Shown here piece by piece: positions 23,832 through 31,956 of a DNA stretch of 40,195 bases. This stretch comes from CAG-791 sp963593905. Its GTDB lineage: Bacteria; Bacillota; Clostridia; Lachnospirales; Lachnospiraceae. The notes under the pieces are model-generated. The model worked only from the letters and a program-made list of their open reading frames with translations, searched no databases and was not told the origin of the DNA. The stretch lies in contig CAVBBL010000026.1 of assembly GCA_963593905.1 (NCBI GenBank), positions 1-40,195 of the forward strand, in the 5' to 3' direction. How positions within the stretch are numbered: the stretch's first letter is position 1; every line of letters begins with the position of its first letter. The translations under genes were made by a program, and so were the position numbers.

Positions 23832-23859
23832 ATTATCACAACCGTTAAAACCTCGTCAA
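23832..23859 (-). promoter_or_regulatory. Promoter of the ABC transporter operon
   Basis: TTGACG, 16 bases, GATAAT on the minus strand (TAATAT with 18 bases is an alternative -10). Upstream, at about 23877-23938, two and a half copies of an AT-rich unit of about 26 bp (AAATTAA-GATT-ATGTCAG) could be activator sites. Confidence 0.55.
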
Positions 23860-23940
23860 CTGCTAATCCGTCGGAAAGTAAATTAAGGATTATGTCAGAA
23901 AACAAATTAAAGATTTATGTCAGGAAACCGATTAAGAATT

Positions 23941-24295
23941 GGCAAAACGTAATGCCCCGGGGTGCGGCAGAATGGCTCGCATCCTCTGCACTGCGCGCCA
24001 GTTTTGCTTAGGTTCGCATCGAAGCCGGAGGATGGTATCAGACGCGCTTTCAGAGCGCGTCTGATAGGCCCGCCTGTTTGAACATCCCCGCATCAGGCGG
24101 GGATGTGAGTTAAGGGCCGGCCATCCGAAGGCGAGAGGCGAACCTTAGCAAAACGGCGCAAAGTGCATGGTGCGAGACATCTGACGCACCCCGGGGCATG
24201 ACCGGGTAGCAGAATGTTTCACGCCCTAACAAAATGGTGCAAAATACACAGTGCGAGACATCTACCGCGCCCGGGGCATGACCGGGTGGTACCAT
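23941..24295. repeat. Palindromic intergenic element built from about 75-bp repeats R2, R3 and R4
   Basis: R2 (23941-24012, inverted) faces R3 (24142-24222) and a direct neighbour R4 (24223-24295). The facing ends form a 17-bp inverted repeat with one mismatch (24001-24017/24138-24154). The loop holds two further stems: 24036-24048/24054-24066 (13 bp, perfect) and 24082-24091/24097-24106 (10 bp, perfect). R1 at 1-74 is the same repeat. The element lies directly behind the 765-residue gene. There is no transposase; a non-autonomous mobile palindrome or a structured RNA is possible. Confidence 0.75.
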
Positions 24296-24300
24296 TCCCC

Positions 24301-26598
24301 CTACTCCACCGACTGCTCCTGCCGATACCTTTTCTTCAGATTCTCTATGACAGAAAGCATCTCTGATTCATAAGAATAACTCCTGCCATCCTCCTTATAC
24401 TGACGCAGCTGCAGCAGCTGCTTTCCCCCTTCCGACTCCGGATAGGATTTTTCCAGAGCATCCATTTTCTTTTCCAACTCCATGGAGCAGGCATAGGCCT
24501 CCGGATGTGAAGCCACAAAGGAAATGTATTCCTCTGTGGACATACCAAGGCGCACCGCTGCCAGATACCAGAGATAGTCCTTGGGATCCTCTGATAATTT
24601 CCATGCGCTGTGGAAATGCTCTGCTGCCAGCGGGAACAGGAACCGACTGCAGGCGGTCATTCCCAAACCTCTCTGGGCGCCGCCTCGAAGAGTCCGCTCC
24701 GTCACCGGCAGATGATTGAGAATCCGTCGATATTCCTCACCGGCCTTGGCAAAGCGTCCGCTCTCCCGCAGATAATCTGCTCTGGCCAGTCTGCTCTCCC
24801 ATTCCTCCAGTCCTTCCCCTGCCTGCACGATCTGCCTGGTCTGGCGCTGTTTTTCTCTGGGCACATAGCCCACATAGTTAAAGAGAGTGGTGACAAAATC
24901 AGAAACCGCCTCCGGCTTTTTCAGATACGGGCGAAGCATCTCTGCCAGATCCTGCAGGCCGCATCCCTCCTCCAGCCAGTCAAGGAGAGCCGAATCGAGC
25001 AGCCATGCATCCAGAAACTGGGCGCTTTGCACCAGGGAATAGCAAAGTTCCTCTGCGCTGTAAAGATTTCTGCCTATTCTGGTCATGTAGTAGGGCTGCT
25101 TTGCCAGCTGCCCCACAGTCAGCAGTATTCTGCCAAGACTTTGCTTCTCCTGATTTTCCTCCTGTTCCCCTTCTTCTAAGGACAGTTCCTTATCCCAGTG
25201 CTGTCCGGAGGCAGGGCTGATTTCTCCAAAGCCCAGATCTGTCACATGCACCTGCAGCTTCGCAGGACCACTCATGGTATAGCAGACCCGAAGCCTTGTG
25301 GTTCGCTCCTGGCGCACCGGCAGATTCTCCAGGGTCACGATGCGCTCTAAGGGTTGCTGCCCCGTCACAGGCATGATCAGAAGCCGCAGCTCATTGCCGC
25401 TCTCTAAGATATAATCCTCCGTTCTGTCCACCTCATACCAGTTCTCTCCGGCGTCCAGAATGGCATGATACAGTCCCTGTCCCCGGCGCAGCGCCTGCAT
25501 ACCGATGTTAAAGCGGAGTTTATTTTTCCCGAGGAAAAAATAATCCCCCACCACACCCGGAGGCTGTAAACGGATCAAAGCTCCCAGTGCAGCCCCCTTG
25601 GAATAAAGATTATTTCCCTGAAAAGCTCTGCGATGGTAGCAAAGATAGGTCAGCGAACGCTTCATCCATTCCTGCTTAAAGCCGTCGCCGATCAGGTAGA
25701 CCGCACAGGTTCTGCTCTTTCCGATCACCTCTTCCAGGATGGTCAGAAAAAGGGCGTCCTTTTCCGCAGGCTGCAAAGGCTTCGGAGGTACCGTCTCCAC
25801 CCCTTCTCCTGCATCCGGCTGCTCCGGAATGATCCGGCCGAAGACGTAATCCTTATCCTCCATGAAAGCCACCACGGGAGAGGTCTTCTGATTATAGATC
25901 AGCCTGTGGGTACGCATCAAAGGTGGAGACTGCTTCTTCTTATCACGCCTTTTGTTGTTTTCCAGTTCCACCAGCTCTGCATTTTCCTGCCCCGTCTGGC
26001 CTATCTGCTGATCCTGTTCTCCCTCATATTCACACAGCAGCACCTGTCCCTCCCGCAGGGAAGGCTTCTGCATCAGCATGTAATTATAAAAGGAATTGGC
26101 ATAGGTCTCACAATAGACATGGTCCACCGGCAGCTCCATTCTGGCCTGCACGCCGGCGATCACCTCCGCCATCTCCTTGGTCATTTCTCTGGCCGTGAAC
26201 ATCACCGCACTGATCTGCTCCGTGGGGACCTTCCCCGCCAGCATGGTAAAGCAGCGCTTGACAAAGAGAGCCAGCAATCCGCAGGGGTCATATTCCTCCT
26301 CTCCAATCACTACCGTCTTTCCCTCCAGTGCCCGGGAAAAAAGGCGATCCACCAGCATGCCCTCGCCGGCAGCCGCACTCTCTGCAGCCTCCCGCCCGCA
26401 GAACCATTGATTCATATCTGTTTTTTTGCAAAGCAGGGTGGGAATATTCATCTCCTGTCCCGGACCGGGGGAAAAGGTCACCGGCTCTAAGCCGCTGACA
26501 GCCGGCTCATCCAGACGGCAATAGGAAATCTGACAATAGTCGTCCCGAATATCAAAGCCCACTATATATTTTTTTTCAGTTGATTTTGTAAAGAGCAT
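24301..26598 (-). CDS. Degenerate actin/Hsp70-fold protein (DUF5716-like), function unknown
   Basis: A 765-residue cytoplasmic protein without signal peptide. The N-terminal half looks like an actin/Hsp70 ATPase fold: YIVGFDIRDDYCQISYC at the phosphate 1 position, and VYLIGDGFKQEWM followed by NNLYSKGAALGAL at the adenosine position. The second phosphate loop is not recognisable, so ATP turnover is doubtful. A charged linker (ENNKRRDKKKQ) and a helical, TPR-like C-terminal region (about 580-765) follow. I believe this is the family listed as DUF5716; that is from memory. ATG 26598 follows the neighbouring gene's TGA by eight bases, so the two are translationally coupled. Confidence 0.85.
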   Translation of the reverse strand: MLFTKSTEKKYIVGFDIRDDYCQISYCRLDEPAVSGLEPVTFSPGPGQEMNIPTLLCKKTDMNQWFCGREAAESAAAGEGMLVDRLFSRALEGKTVVIGEEEYDPCGLLALFVKRCFTMLAGKVPTEQISAVMFTAREMTKEMAEVIAGVQARMELPVDHVYCETYANSFYNYMLMQKPSLREGQVLLCEYEGEQDQQIGQTGQENAELVELENNKRRDKKKQSPPLMRTHRLIYNQKTSPVVAFMEDKDYVFGRIIPEQPDAGEGVETVPPKPLQPAEKDALFLTILEEVIGKSRTCAVYLIGDGFKQEWMKRSLTYLCYHRRAFQGNNLYSKGAALGALIRLQPPGVVGDYFFLGKNKLRFNIGMQALRRGQGLYHAILDAGENWYEVDRTEDYILESGNELRLLIMPVTGQQPLERIVTLENLPVRQERTTRLRVCYTMSGPAKLQVHVTDLGFGEISPASGQHWDKELSLEEGEQEENQEKQSLGRILLTVGQLAKQPYYMTRIGRNLYSAEELCYSLVQSAQFLDAWLLDSALLDWLEEGCGLQDLAEMLRPYLKKPEAVSDFVTTLFNYVGYVPREKQRQTRQIVQAGEGLEEWESRLARADYLRESGRFAKAGEEYRRILNHLPVTERTLRGGAQRGLGMTACSRFLFPLAAEHFHSAWKLSEDPKDYLWYLAAVRLGMSTEEYISFVASHPEAYACSMELEKKMDALEKSYPESEGGKQLLQLRQYKEDGRSYSYESEMLSVIENLKKRYRQEQSVE

Positions 26599-26606
26599 GC
26601 TCGACC

Positions 26607-29600
26607 TCACTCCTGCGTATTTTCAAAAATGCCCATCACCATGTGTGCCAGCTTATCATAATGCTCTAACTCTCCCAGTGCCTTATCATACTCCCGCATG
26701 GTAGCATGGGAGGCAATCTGATTAAGCCGTCCGAATCTGCCAGCCTCTTCGTCAGACATACGTATATCCTGTCCCAGACTGCCGCTCTCCACCACATTCT
26801 TCTCTTCCGCATCATCAGTGATATAGTAAAGCAGCTGATCTCCGAAAAAGAGTACAAAGCCGGTAACGTAAATACCCTCATACATCTCCCGCATATCCCT
26901 GCACTCATAGGGCGGAATCGTGCCGTCCTCCTGCTCTAAGGCATAGTGGATGCACACGTGGGCACCGCTTCTTCCCTGGTACTGAGCCATGGTCTGATCC
27001 GCATGGGCAGACAAAAGCGGGGTCAGGTAGGTAAATCTGGTAAAGAAGGGAAAAATAATATCCCTCCGGCACAGATCCTCCAGGAACATCTCCGCACACG
27101 CTTCCTCCGGTGCACTGTATCCGCCTGCTCTCTCGGAAAGGGTATACAGATAGGCGATACGACAGATGTCCAGAAGAGGCACTCCATCCACGCCATATTG
27201 CTGGATTCTGCCTGAGAATACGCTGTCTAAGGGAGACTGTTTCATAAAAGCCTCATGAGAGGACTGCGCCAACACCGCCGCCATAAGCTCCTGATCGGCA
27301 CCTCCGGCCCTATAATCCTCTAAAAGCTGAGATTGCTGCGGCAGGATCTGTCCGCTGTAGAGAATCTGCCGCAGCATCCGACCCGCCAGAAATGAGGTAT
27401 CCATCTCAAAGGAGACCATGGCTTCCCGTACTGACTCCAGCTCGGTGGAAAGTCCTTCCATGCACTTTGCCAGGTAAGAAAGCATATTTTCATCATATTT
27501 TCCCAGCTGAAAGCTCTGGAACACGATATTGGCAAAGGCCTCATCCTCCAGTACCTCTTCTCTGGCCAGCACGCGGCTGCACAAATGCATCAGCGTATGC
27601 TCATCCACCCCAAAGGTTCCATAGCGGCGAAGCCAGGATACGGCCTTGTCATTGATTCCCCGCAGCATCATAAAGCGGATCAGATCCGCCCGTTCTGATG
27701 CATGGAGGTCATCCGGCGTCAATTCATTCAATGCCTTGTCCAGCTCCCGGATGCAGTCATTATCATTGTAGTAATTAAGCAGCTTTAATCGGATCTTCTG
27801 GCGAAGAGCAGGCTGCAGCAGCGGATCCTCCGTCAACTTTTTAAAGCGACCGCAGTTCTCCCCGCTGATGGCGAAGGTATTGCTGCCAAGGCCGGCCAGA
27901 TAGACCTCAAAATCAAAAAGTTCCGTGTCAAACCGAGCCAGGAGTGCTGTCATTTCATCGCTTATCTTCGCTCTGTCGCAAAAACAGGCCATGGTGGAGG
28001 CGTAGCGGTTGCCCGCGCTGTCCTCGAAAAGAATCTCCTGCTTCTCACCGTAGAGCGGCAGGTAACAGCAGCCGTTTTCCACAGGGAATTTCTCTTCTCC
28101 CTGTCTGTCCTCATAAATCACCACCACCTGCCTGGGCAGCGGCGATGAAGTCCTGACAACGCAGCCAAATAAAGCTCTGGCAGCATCGGCGGCATTTTCT
28201 CCTGTGATCGTCTGGACTGTGAGAAAACGTTTGTAGAGGAAATTCAGATCCTCATTCATCCGCTGCTTCGACAGCTGCAGCATGGTAAAGCGCTGAATCT
28301 CCGGCTCATATTGCCGGTACAGATCCGGCATCTGTCCATCCTGCTCACAAATATAACGATAAAGTCTGGCATTCTTCTCCCAGGGAAGGGTGCTCTGATA
28401 GCAGAAATAAAGAAGTACCGCCTGCGGAAATGTCCCTTCAAAATCATCCGGCAAAGACAGCATATAGTATTCATACAGTCTGGTGACCTGAAGCTGTGCC
28501 TCTACTCCCTTCTGATACCAGGAAAAGGCACGGGTATCTGTGATATTACCCTTGATCAACAGCATGCAGATACTCTCTAAGGTCTCTTTTTGTTCTGTCT
28601 GCAGCTGATAGCCGGCCAGAAGCACCCGCAGCAGTTTGGAAGAGAATGCTCTCTGGCTTCTGGTCAGGATATTGACCTGGGTCATGACCTGAGACGAGAG
28701 GTATCCCTTTTTGGCTGCGTAGAGCAGCGTCTGCTGTTCAAAATCATCCAGCTTACTGAGAATTGCCGGATTCATGGATACCAGCTCATAGGCTTCTATA
28801 TAGAGCAGCGGACTGCGGCAGCCGTAGCCGAACTGTTCACGCAGCAGCTGCCACTTGGCTGAGGGGCGCTTTTTATATCGCTCGGACAGGTTCATAAGCA
28901 TCCAGGCGATCTGCCAGCTTCCGGGTTTCCTGCGCAGCTGGTTTTCCAGTATGGAACAGGTGCGGTCAGTATCCTGCCGGTTTTCCGTGCAAAGAGCCGA
29001 TAAATACGCCTGATAGCAAAGGACCGTCATATTCTCCTTTTTTCTACCTGCCTCTTCGTTCGCCCTCTGCTTTTCCATGAATTTGTCCAAAGCAGCTCTG
29101 GCTTCCTTTTTTCTGGCATCAAAAATAAGAAGATGGGCCTGATAAAGCAAAGAATAGGGATTGGCCGGGTCGATGATGCCCATGCGTTCGATCAATACGT
29201 TAGACTGGGCAATCCACTCTTTATATTTGATCTTCTTCGCCCGGAAAGCTTCATACTGCAACATCAATCGGCAAAGAATCTGGCGGCGCTCCTGCTGACG
29301 CAGGGACATAGCCTCTGTCTCCCGTCTGCAAAGCACCTCCACGGGAATAACGATTTTTGTGGTCCCCGTCTCCAGCTGCAGACTGCCGAAATTCATACCC
29401 TCGTGCAAAAGCGAAGGATCTATAAAAAAGCGAAGATCTGCCCCGGTACCGGGAAATTCCTTATTTTCACCTGCAAAGTCAATGTCCAGCAATTCCTCCT
29501 GGGGAAGCCGCAGAAAGCTGCCGTCTGCAACAAGCTGCAGATGGGTATACCCCCAGCCGTTTCGCTGCACGCGAATCTGATATTCCAGGAGTCTGCCGTC

Positions 29601-30230
29601 CACTCTGGTGATTTCCAGATGTACCCTCTGGGCGGAGGGAAGGTATGTCACCGGTGCCTTCCCGCAGGCACTGATCAGAAATTCTTCCACATTCTGCTCA
29701 TTGCCCTCCACGCCGGAAAGTCCTCGATACAACAGATATTCTTTATTTTGATCCGGTGTAAAAATATCCCCAAAGGCGGGATCATAAAAGAGCTCCACTG
29801 CCTCATGCCAGCTGGCCTTGGCCAGGTTGGAAAAATGAAACAGATTCTTTACCATACCATTAGAGGAACGAAGAGAAGGCTGCCGGATCTCCACGTTAAA
29901 AGGCAGGGAGTACTCTCCCTGATTGGATACAATGCGGAAATACCCTTCCACCACATCTCCGCTCTCAAAAGCTCTGGCATCAAAGCGGTAGCCGATGGCA
30001 TCCTGAGCACCGGAAAAAGTCTCTGTCACCAGTGTCATGGCCAGTCGTGAGGAAGAGACATAGCCGTTGACGCCACACTGCGCATCTCCATAAATCATAA
30101 AGGAGCCCTCACGGACCTCTCCCGGCTTTACCCGCAGCTGCAGCTTCTCCGTGGAAAAGCGAAGCGGTTTCTCTATTGTGTGAAATTGTTCGTCGGCCAT
30201 CATAGAGGTCATTGCACAGGTTCTTTGCAT
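26607..30230 (-). CDS. Very large beta-sandwich plus helical-repeat protein (DUF5717-like), function unknown
   Basis: A 1207-residue protein with no signal peptide or membrane helix. The first 300 residues or so are beta-rich (LRVKPGEVREGSFMIYG and similar, like Ig or P-pilus-type sandwiches). Long helical repeats of TPR type follow over about 300-1000, and a smaller C-terminal domain (GIYVTGFVLFFGDQLLYYITDD) ends the protein. I believe it corresponds to DUF5717. Start MQRTCAMTSMM has AAAGGA five bases upstream, provided by the hairpin repeat that forms its 5' UTR. It overlaps in expression with the actin-fold gene, and the two probably form a complex. No activity can be assigned. Confidence 0.85.
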   Translation of the reverse strand: MQRTCAMTSMMADEQFHTIEKPLRFSTEKLQLRVKPGEVREGSFMIYGDAQCGVNGYVSSSRLAMTLVTETFSGAQDAIGYRFDARAFESGDVVEGYFRIVSNQGEYSLPFNVEIRQPSLRSSNGMVKNLFHFSNLAKASWHEAVELFYDPAFGDIFTPDQNKEYLLYRGLSGVEGNEQNVEEFLISACGKAPVTYLPSAQRVHLEITRVDGRLLEYQIRVQRNGWGYTHLQLVADGSFLRLPQEELLDIDFAGENKEFPGTGADLRFFIDPSLLHEGMNFGSLQLETGTTKIVIPVEVLCRRETEAMSLRQQERRQILCRLMLQYEAFRAKKIKYKEWIAQSNVLIERMGIIDPANPYSLLYQAHLLIFDARKKEARAALDKFMEKQRANEEAGRKKENMTVLCYQAYLSALCTENRQDTDRTCSILENQLRRKPGSWQIAWMLMNLSERYKKRPSAKWQLLREQFGYGCRSPLLYIEAYELVSMNPAILSKLDDFEQQTLLYAAKKGYLSSQVMTQVNILTRSQRAFSSKLLRVLLAGYQLQTEQKETLESICMLLIKGNITDTRAFSWYQKGVEAQLQVTRLYEYYMLSLPDDFEGTFPQAVLLYFCYQSTLPWEKNARLYRYICEQDGQMPDLYRQYEPEIQRFTMLQLSKQRMNEDLNFLYKRFLTVQTITGENAADAARALFGCVVRTSSPLPRQVVVIYEDRQGEEKFPVENGCCYLPLYGEKQEILFEDSAGNRYASTMACFCDRAKISDEMTALLARFDTELFDFEVYLAGLGSNTFAISGENCGRFKKLTEDPLLQPALRQKIRLKLLNYYNDNDCIRELDKALNELTPDDLHASERADLIRFMMLRGINDKAVSWLRRYGTFGVDEHTLMHLCSRVLAREEVLEDEAFANIVFQSFQLGKYDENMLSYLAKCMEGLSTELESVREAMVSFEMDTSFLAGRMLRQILYSGQILPQQSQLLEDYRAGGADQELMAAVLAQSSHEAFMKQSPLDSVFSGRIQQYGVDGVPLLDICRIAYLYTLSERAGGYSAPEEACAEMFLEDLCRRDIIFPFFTRFTYLTPLLSAHADQTMAQYQGRSGAHVCIHYALEQEDGTIPPYECRDMREMYEGIYVTGFVLFFGDQLLYYITDDAEEKNVVESGSLGQDIRMSDEEAGRFGRLNQIASHATMREYDKALGELEHYDKLAHMVMGIFENTQE

Positions 30231-30235
30231 TGTCT

Positions 30236-30371
30236 TCCTTTCTATACCGCAGCTTGTCTGCGTCACTTAAGGAGCATTTCGCACAGACGAATTCTCCGAA
30301 TACTCATGCAGTGATGACGTTTAGAGCCTCACTGCCGTTCAAGAGAAATGCCGATCAAATCAGCATTCCCC
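30236..30371 (-). repeat. Modular hairpin repeat, full four-module copy in the 5' UTR of the 1207-residue gene
   Basis: Modules D (GAATGCTGA/TCGGCATTTC), C (30308-30314/30329-30335), B (GGAGAATTCG/CGAAATGCTCC) and A (CGCAG/CTGCG) occur in the same order as at 2383-2522. In module C the fourth pair is G-C here and T-A there, a compensatory change. The loop bases TAAACGT are conserved. The copy ends in AGAAAGGA, the ribosome site of the gene. It begins close to the predicted transcription start, so it is essentially the whole leader. Confidence 0.8.
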
Positions 30372-30393
30372 GAAAAAAGCTCATACGACCTAT

Positions 30394-30402
30394 ATTGTAA
30401 CA
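30394..30402 (-). promoter_or_regulatory. Extended -10 promoter of the actin-fold/giant-protein operon
   Basis: TGTTACAAT on the minus strand is an extended -10 (TG-T-TACAAT) without a good -35. The stretch 30403-30530 upstream has a 46-codon GTG frame (30390-30530), with AAGGAGG within it, and no recognised gene. Confidence 0.45.
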
Positions 30403-30531
30403 TAAATTTTCAGTTCTCCGCAGAGGTTTCTTGGGAAAATACGGAAGTAATTCCCACGTCGCTGCCGTACAGTCCCGTTCCCCTGACCGGTGGTTGTATT
30501 GCGGTTATATAAAAACACCTCCTTATGCACC

Positions 30532-30577
30532 AAAAACTCCTGCCGCATCCGCCCGTGGGCAGATACAGCAGGAGTTT
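30532..30577 (-). terminator. Terminator of the nucleoside hydrolase gene
   Basis: AAACTCCTGC pairs with GCAGGAGTTT around an internal GCCCACGGGC hairpin, with five T at the end on the minus strand. Confidence 0.75.
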
Positions 30578-30628
30578 CCTGTCTCTTTTATCTGTTACTG
30601 ATTTATAGTACGTTACAGTACCTTACGG

Positions 30629-30688
30629 TTCGTTACGATTCCGTTTGTCACGATTCCGTTTGTTACGATTCCGTTCGTTACGATTCCT
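30629..30688. repeat. Minisatellite, four 15-bp units
   Basis: Four consecutive units differ by one to three bases: TTCGTTACGATTCCG, TTTGTCACGATTCCG, TTTGTTACGATTCCG, TTCGTTACGATTCCT. More decayed units precede them (from about 30608). It lies about 45 bp beyond the nucleoside hydrolase stop codon, before that gene's terminator, so it is in its 3' UTR. Confidence 0.9.
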
Positions 30689-30733
30689 CTTTTACCTTCC
30701 GGCGAATAATGGGTGCTTCTCCTTCTGCGCTTC

Positions 30734-31666
30734 TTAGGAATCCTTCTCCGGGAAATTGATCTGCAGCTTGCAGAAGAAATCTTCCAAAGTCAGGCGGTCA
30801 TTGACCTTGTGGTAAACCCGAATCGGACGATAGCCGGTATCATGGATGTAGTGCATATCCTCGGGGTCTACACGGGGTGCCTCCTGCACAGTATAGCTGT
30901 CTGTCTTTTCCAGCTCCTCCATCAGCGCGGCGATGGCGGAATTATCACCCAGTCCCCACAACTCGCCGTGAGGCCACTGCGGGAAATCCGCGCAGAAATC
31001 GTTTAATTCGATCAGCTGCTTAAAAAGATAATGACCGATTTTGCCGTAGGGGCGAACCTTTACCTGGAGCTCTGCCAGGGAAACGGACATCTGCTTATAG
31101 ACATTCATGGGCATCTGCCAAACCGGCATGGAAGAGGAAAATACCACATTGGCGCCGAAGATATCCTGCTCTAAGTTAAATTCTCTGCCGCCCTCCGGAT
31201 AATTGCCGCCGCCAACCCAGATACAGGTCATGCGATCGCAGATGGCAGGCTCCATAAGGATAGCGCTTGCCAAATCAGTGATGGCCCCCTGCATCAGGAT
31301 ATACAAAGGACGGCTGTCCTCCTTCATAGCTTCCTCTATGATGAACTTCGCGCCATCGGATTCGATCGGTGTCTTCTCATCGCTAAGTCCCACTGCAGAA
31401 CCCATGAGTACAGGATACTCTCCGGACAGATGCATCAGATCCAGCACCTTGATGATCTCATCGTAGCTGGCCTTAGCTGTGCCGTGTCCCGGATAACGGA
31501 AATCATTGTGATCAAAGTGACCGGCAATGATACCCTGCACATCGAACTTCGGTGTCATCAATGCATGGGCTACTGCAAACTGATCATCCGCCTCATTCTT
31601 ACAGTCTGTGTGGATGATGATGCGATAATGCTTCTTCTCCGGAACCGTATAAGCATACTCAAACAT
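30734..31666 (-). CDS. Nucleoside hydrolase-family protein
   Basis: A 310-residue protein of the inosine-uridine nucleoside hydrolase fold, which normally splits nucleosides into base and ribose. The calcium-binding motif, usually DTDPGxDDA, is HTDCKNEADDQFA here: aspartates are kept, but Pro-Gly is Lys-Asn. LMQGAITDLASA and WVGGG fit the family, and LWGLGDNSAIA near the end may supply the last metal ligand. The altered motif suggests a divergent subgroup whose substrate may not be a nucleoside. Start MFEYAYT has AGGAGG seven bases upstream; the longer frame from 31762 crosses a leader hairpin (31716-31737). Confidence 0.88.
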   Translation of the reverse strand: MFEYAYTVPEKKHYRIIIHTDCKNEADDQFAVAHALMTPKFDVQGIIAGHFDHNDFRYPGHGTAKASYDEIIKVLDLMHLSGEYPVLMGSAVGLSDEKTPIESDGAKFIIEEAMKEDSRPLYILMQGAITDLASAILMEPAICDRMTCIWVGGGNYPEGGREFNLEQDIFGANVVFSSSMPVWQMPMNVYKQMSVSLAELQVKVRPYGKIGHYLFKQLIELNDFCADFPQWPHGELWGLGDNSAIAALMEELEKTDSYTVQEAPRVDPEDMHYIHDTGYRPIRVYHKVNDRLTLEDFFCKLQINFPEKDS

Positions 31667-31715
31667 GTGGAAACCTCCTCGTACTCTCAATATGATTTCA
31701 ATCTGAATTTCCGGT

Positions 31716-31737
31716 AGAGTGCATAGATATGCACTCT
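31716..31737 (-). promoter_or_regulatory. Palindromic hairpin in the nucleoside hydrolase leader
   Basis: AGAGTGCATA and TATGCACTCT form a perfect 10-bp stem with a two-base centre, about 50 bp before the start codon. A second perfect palindrome, ATCTAAAAATTTAGAT, lies upstream at 31783-31798 and is a candidate operator. Confidence 0.45.
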
Positions 31738-31826
31738 CCGTTTTTATGAGCATAGCATGCATCTAAAATTTTTTCATCTTTCATCTAAAAATTTAGATCT
31801 TATATTTATGTTGCAGGATGTACAGC

Positions 31827-31873
31827 AAAAGGCACAACCACCGAAAATCCGATTCCTTCCGGCGGCTGTGCCT
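31827..31873 (-). terminator. htpG terminator
   Basis: AGGCACAGCCGCCG pairs with CGGTGGTTGTGCCT (14 pairs with wobbles) and is followed by TTTTGCTG on the minus strand. It lies about 85 bp after the htpG stop. Confidence 0.8.
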
Positions 31874-31956
31874 GTTTCTCTTCTTTATGTAATTTGCCGC
31901 TTCGCAGCGAGATTCGGCGAGAAAAACGCCTTGCGTCACATTTCCTAATGGACTGC

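Noticed and set aside
24010..24021. tRNA T-arm-like sequence GGTTCGCATC
   Set aside because: The neighbouring bases do not give acceptor, D or anticodon arms; the sequence belongs to the inverted repeat of the palindromic element.
24110..24295. A 61-codon minus-strand ORF with an internally repeated peptide
   Set aside because: The peptide repeats only because the R3 and R4 DNA repeats do; there is no ribosome site, and other frames of the same repeats are also open. It is treated as part of the repeat element.
25633..26490. A 285-codon plus-strand ORF inside the actin-fold gene
   Set aside because: Antisense shadow: histidine- and leucine-rich, with no ribosome site and no motifs.
30629..30688. 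CRISPR array
   Set aside because: The 15-bp units are directly adjacent without spacers and there are no cas genes; it is a minisatellite.
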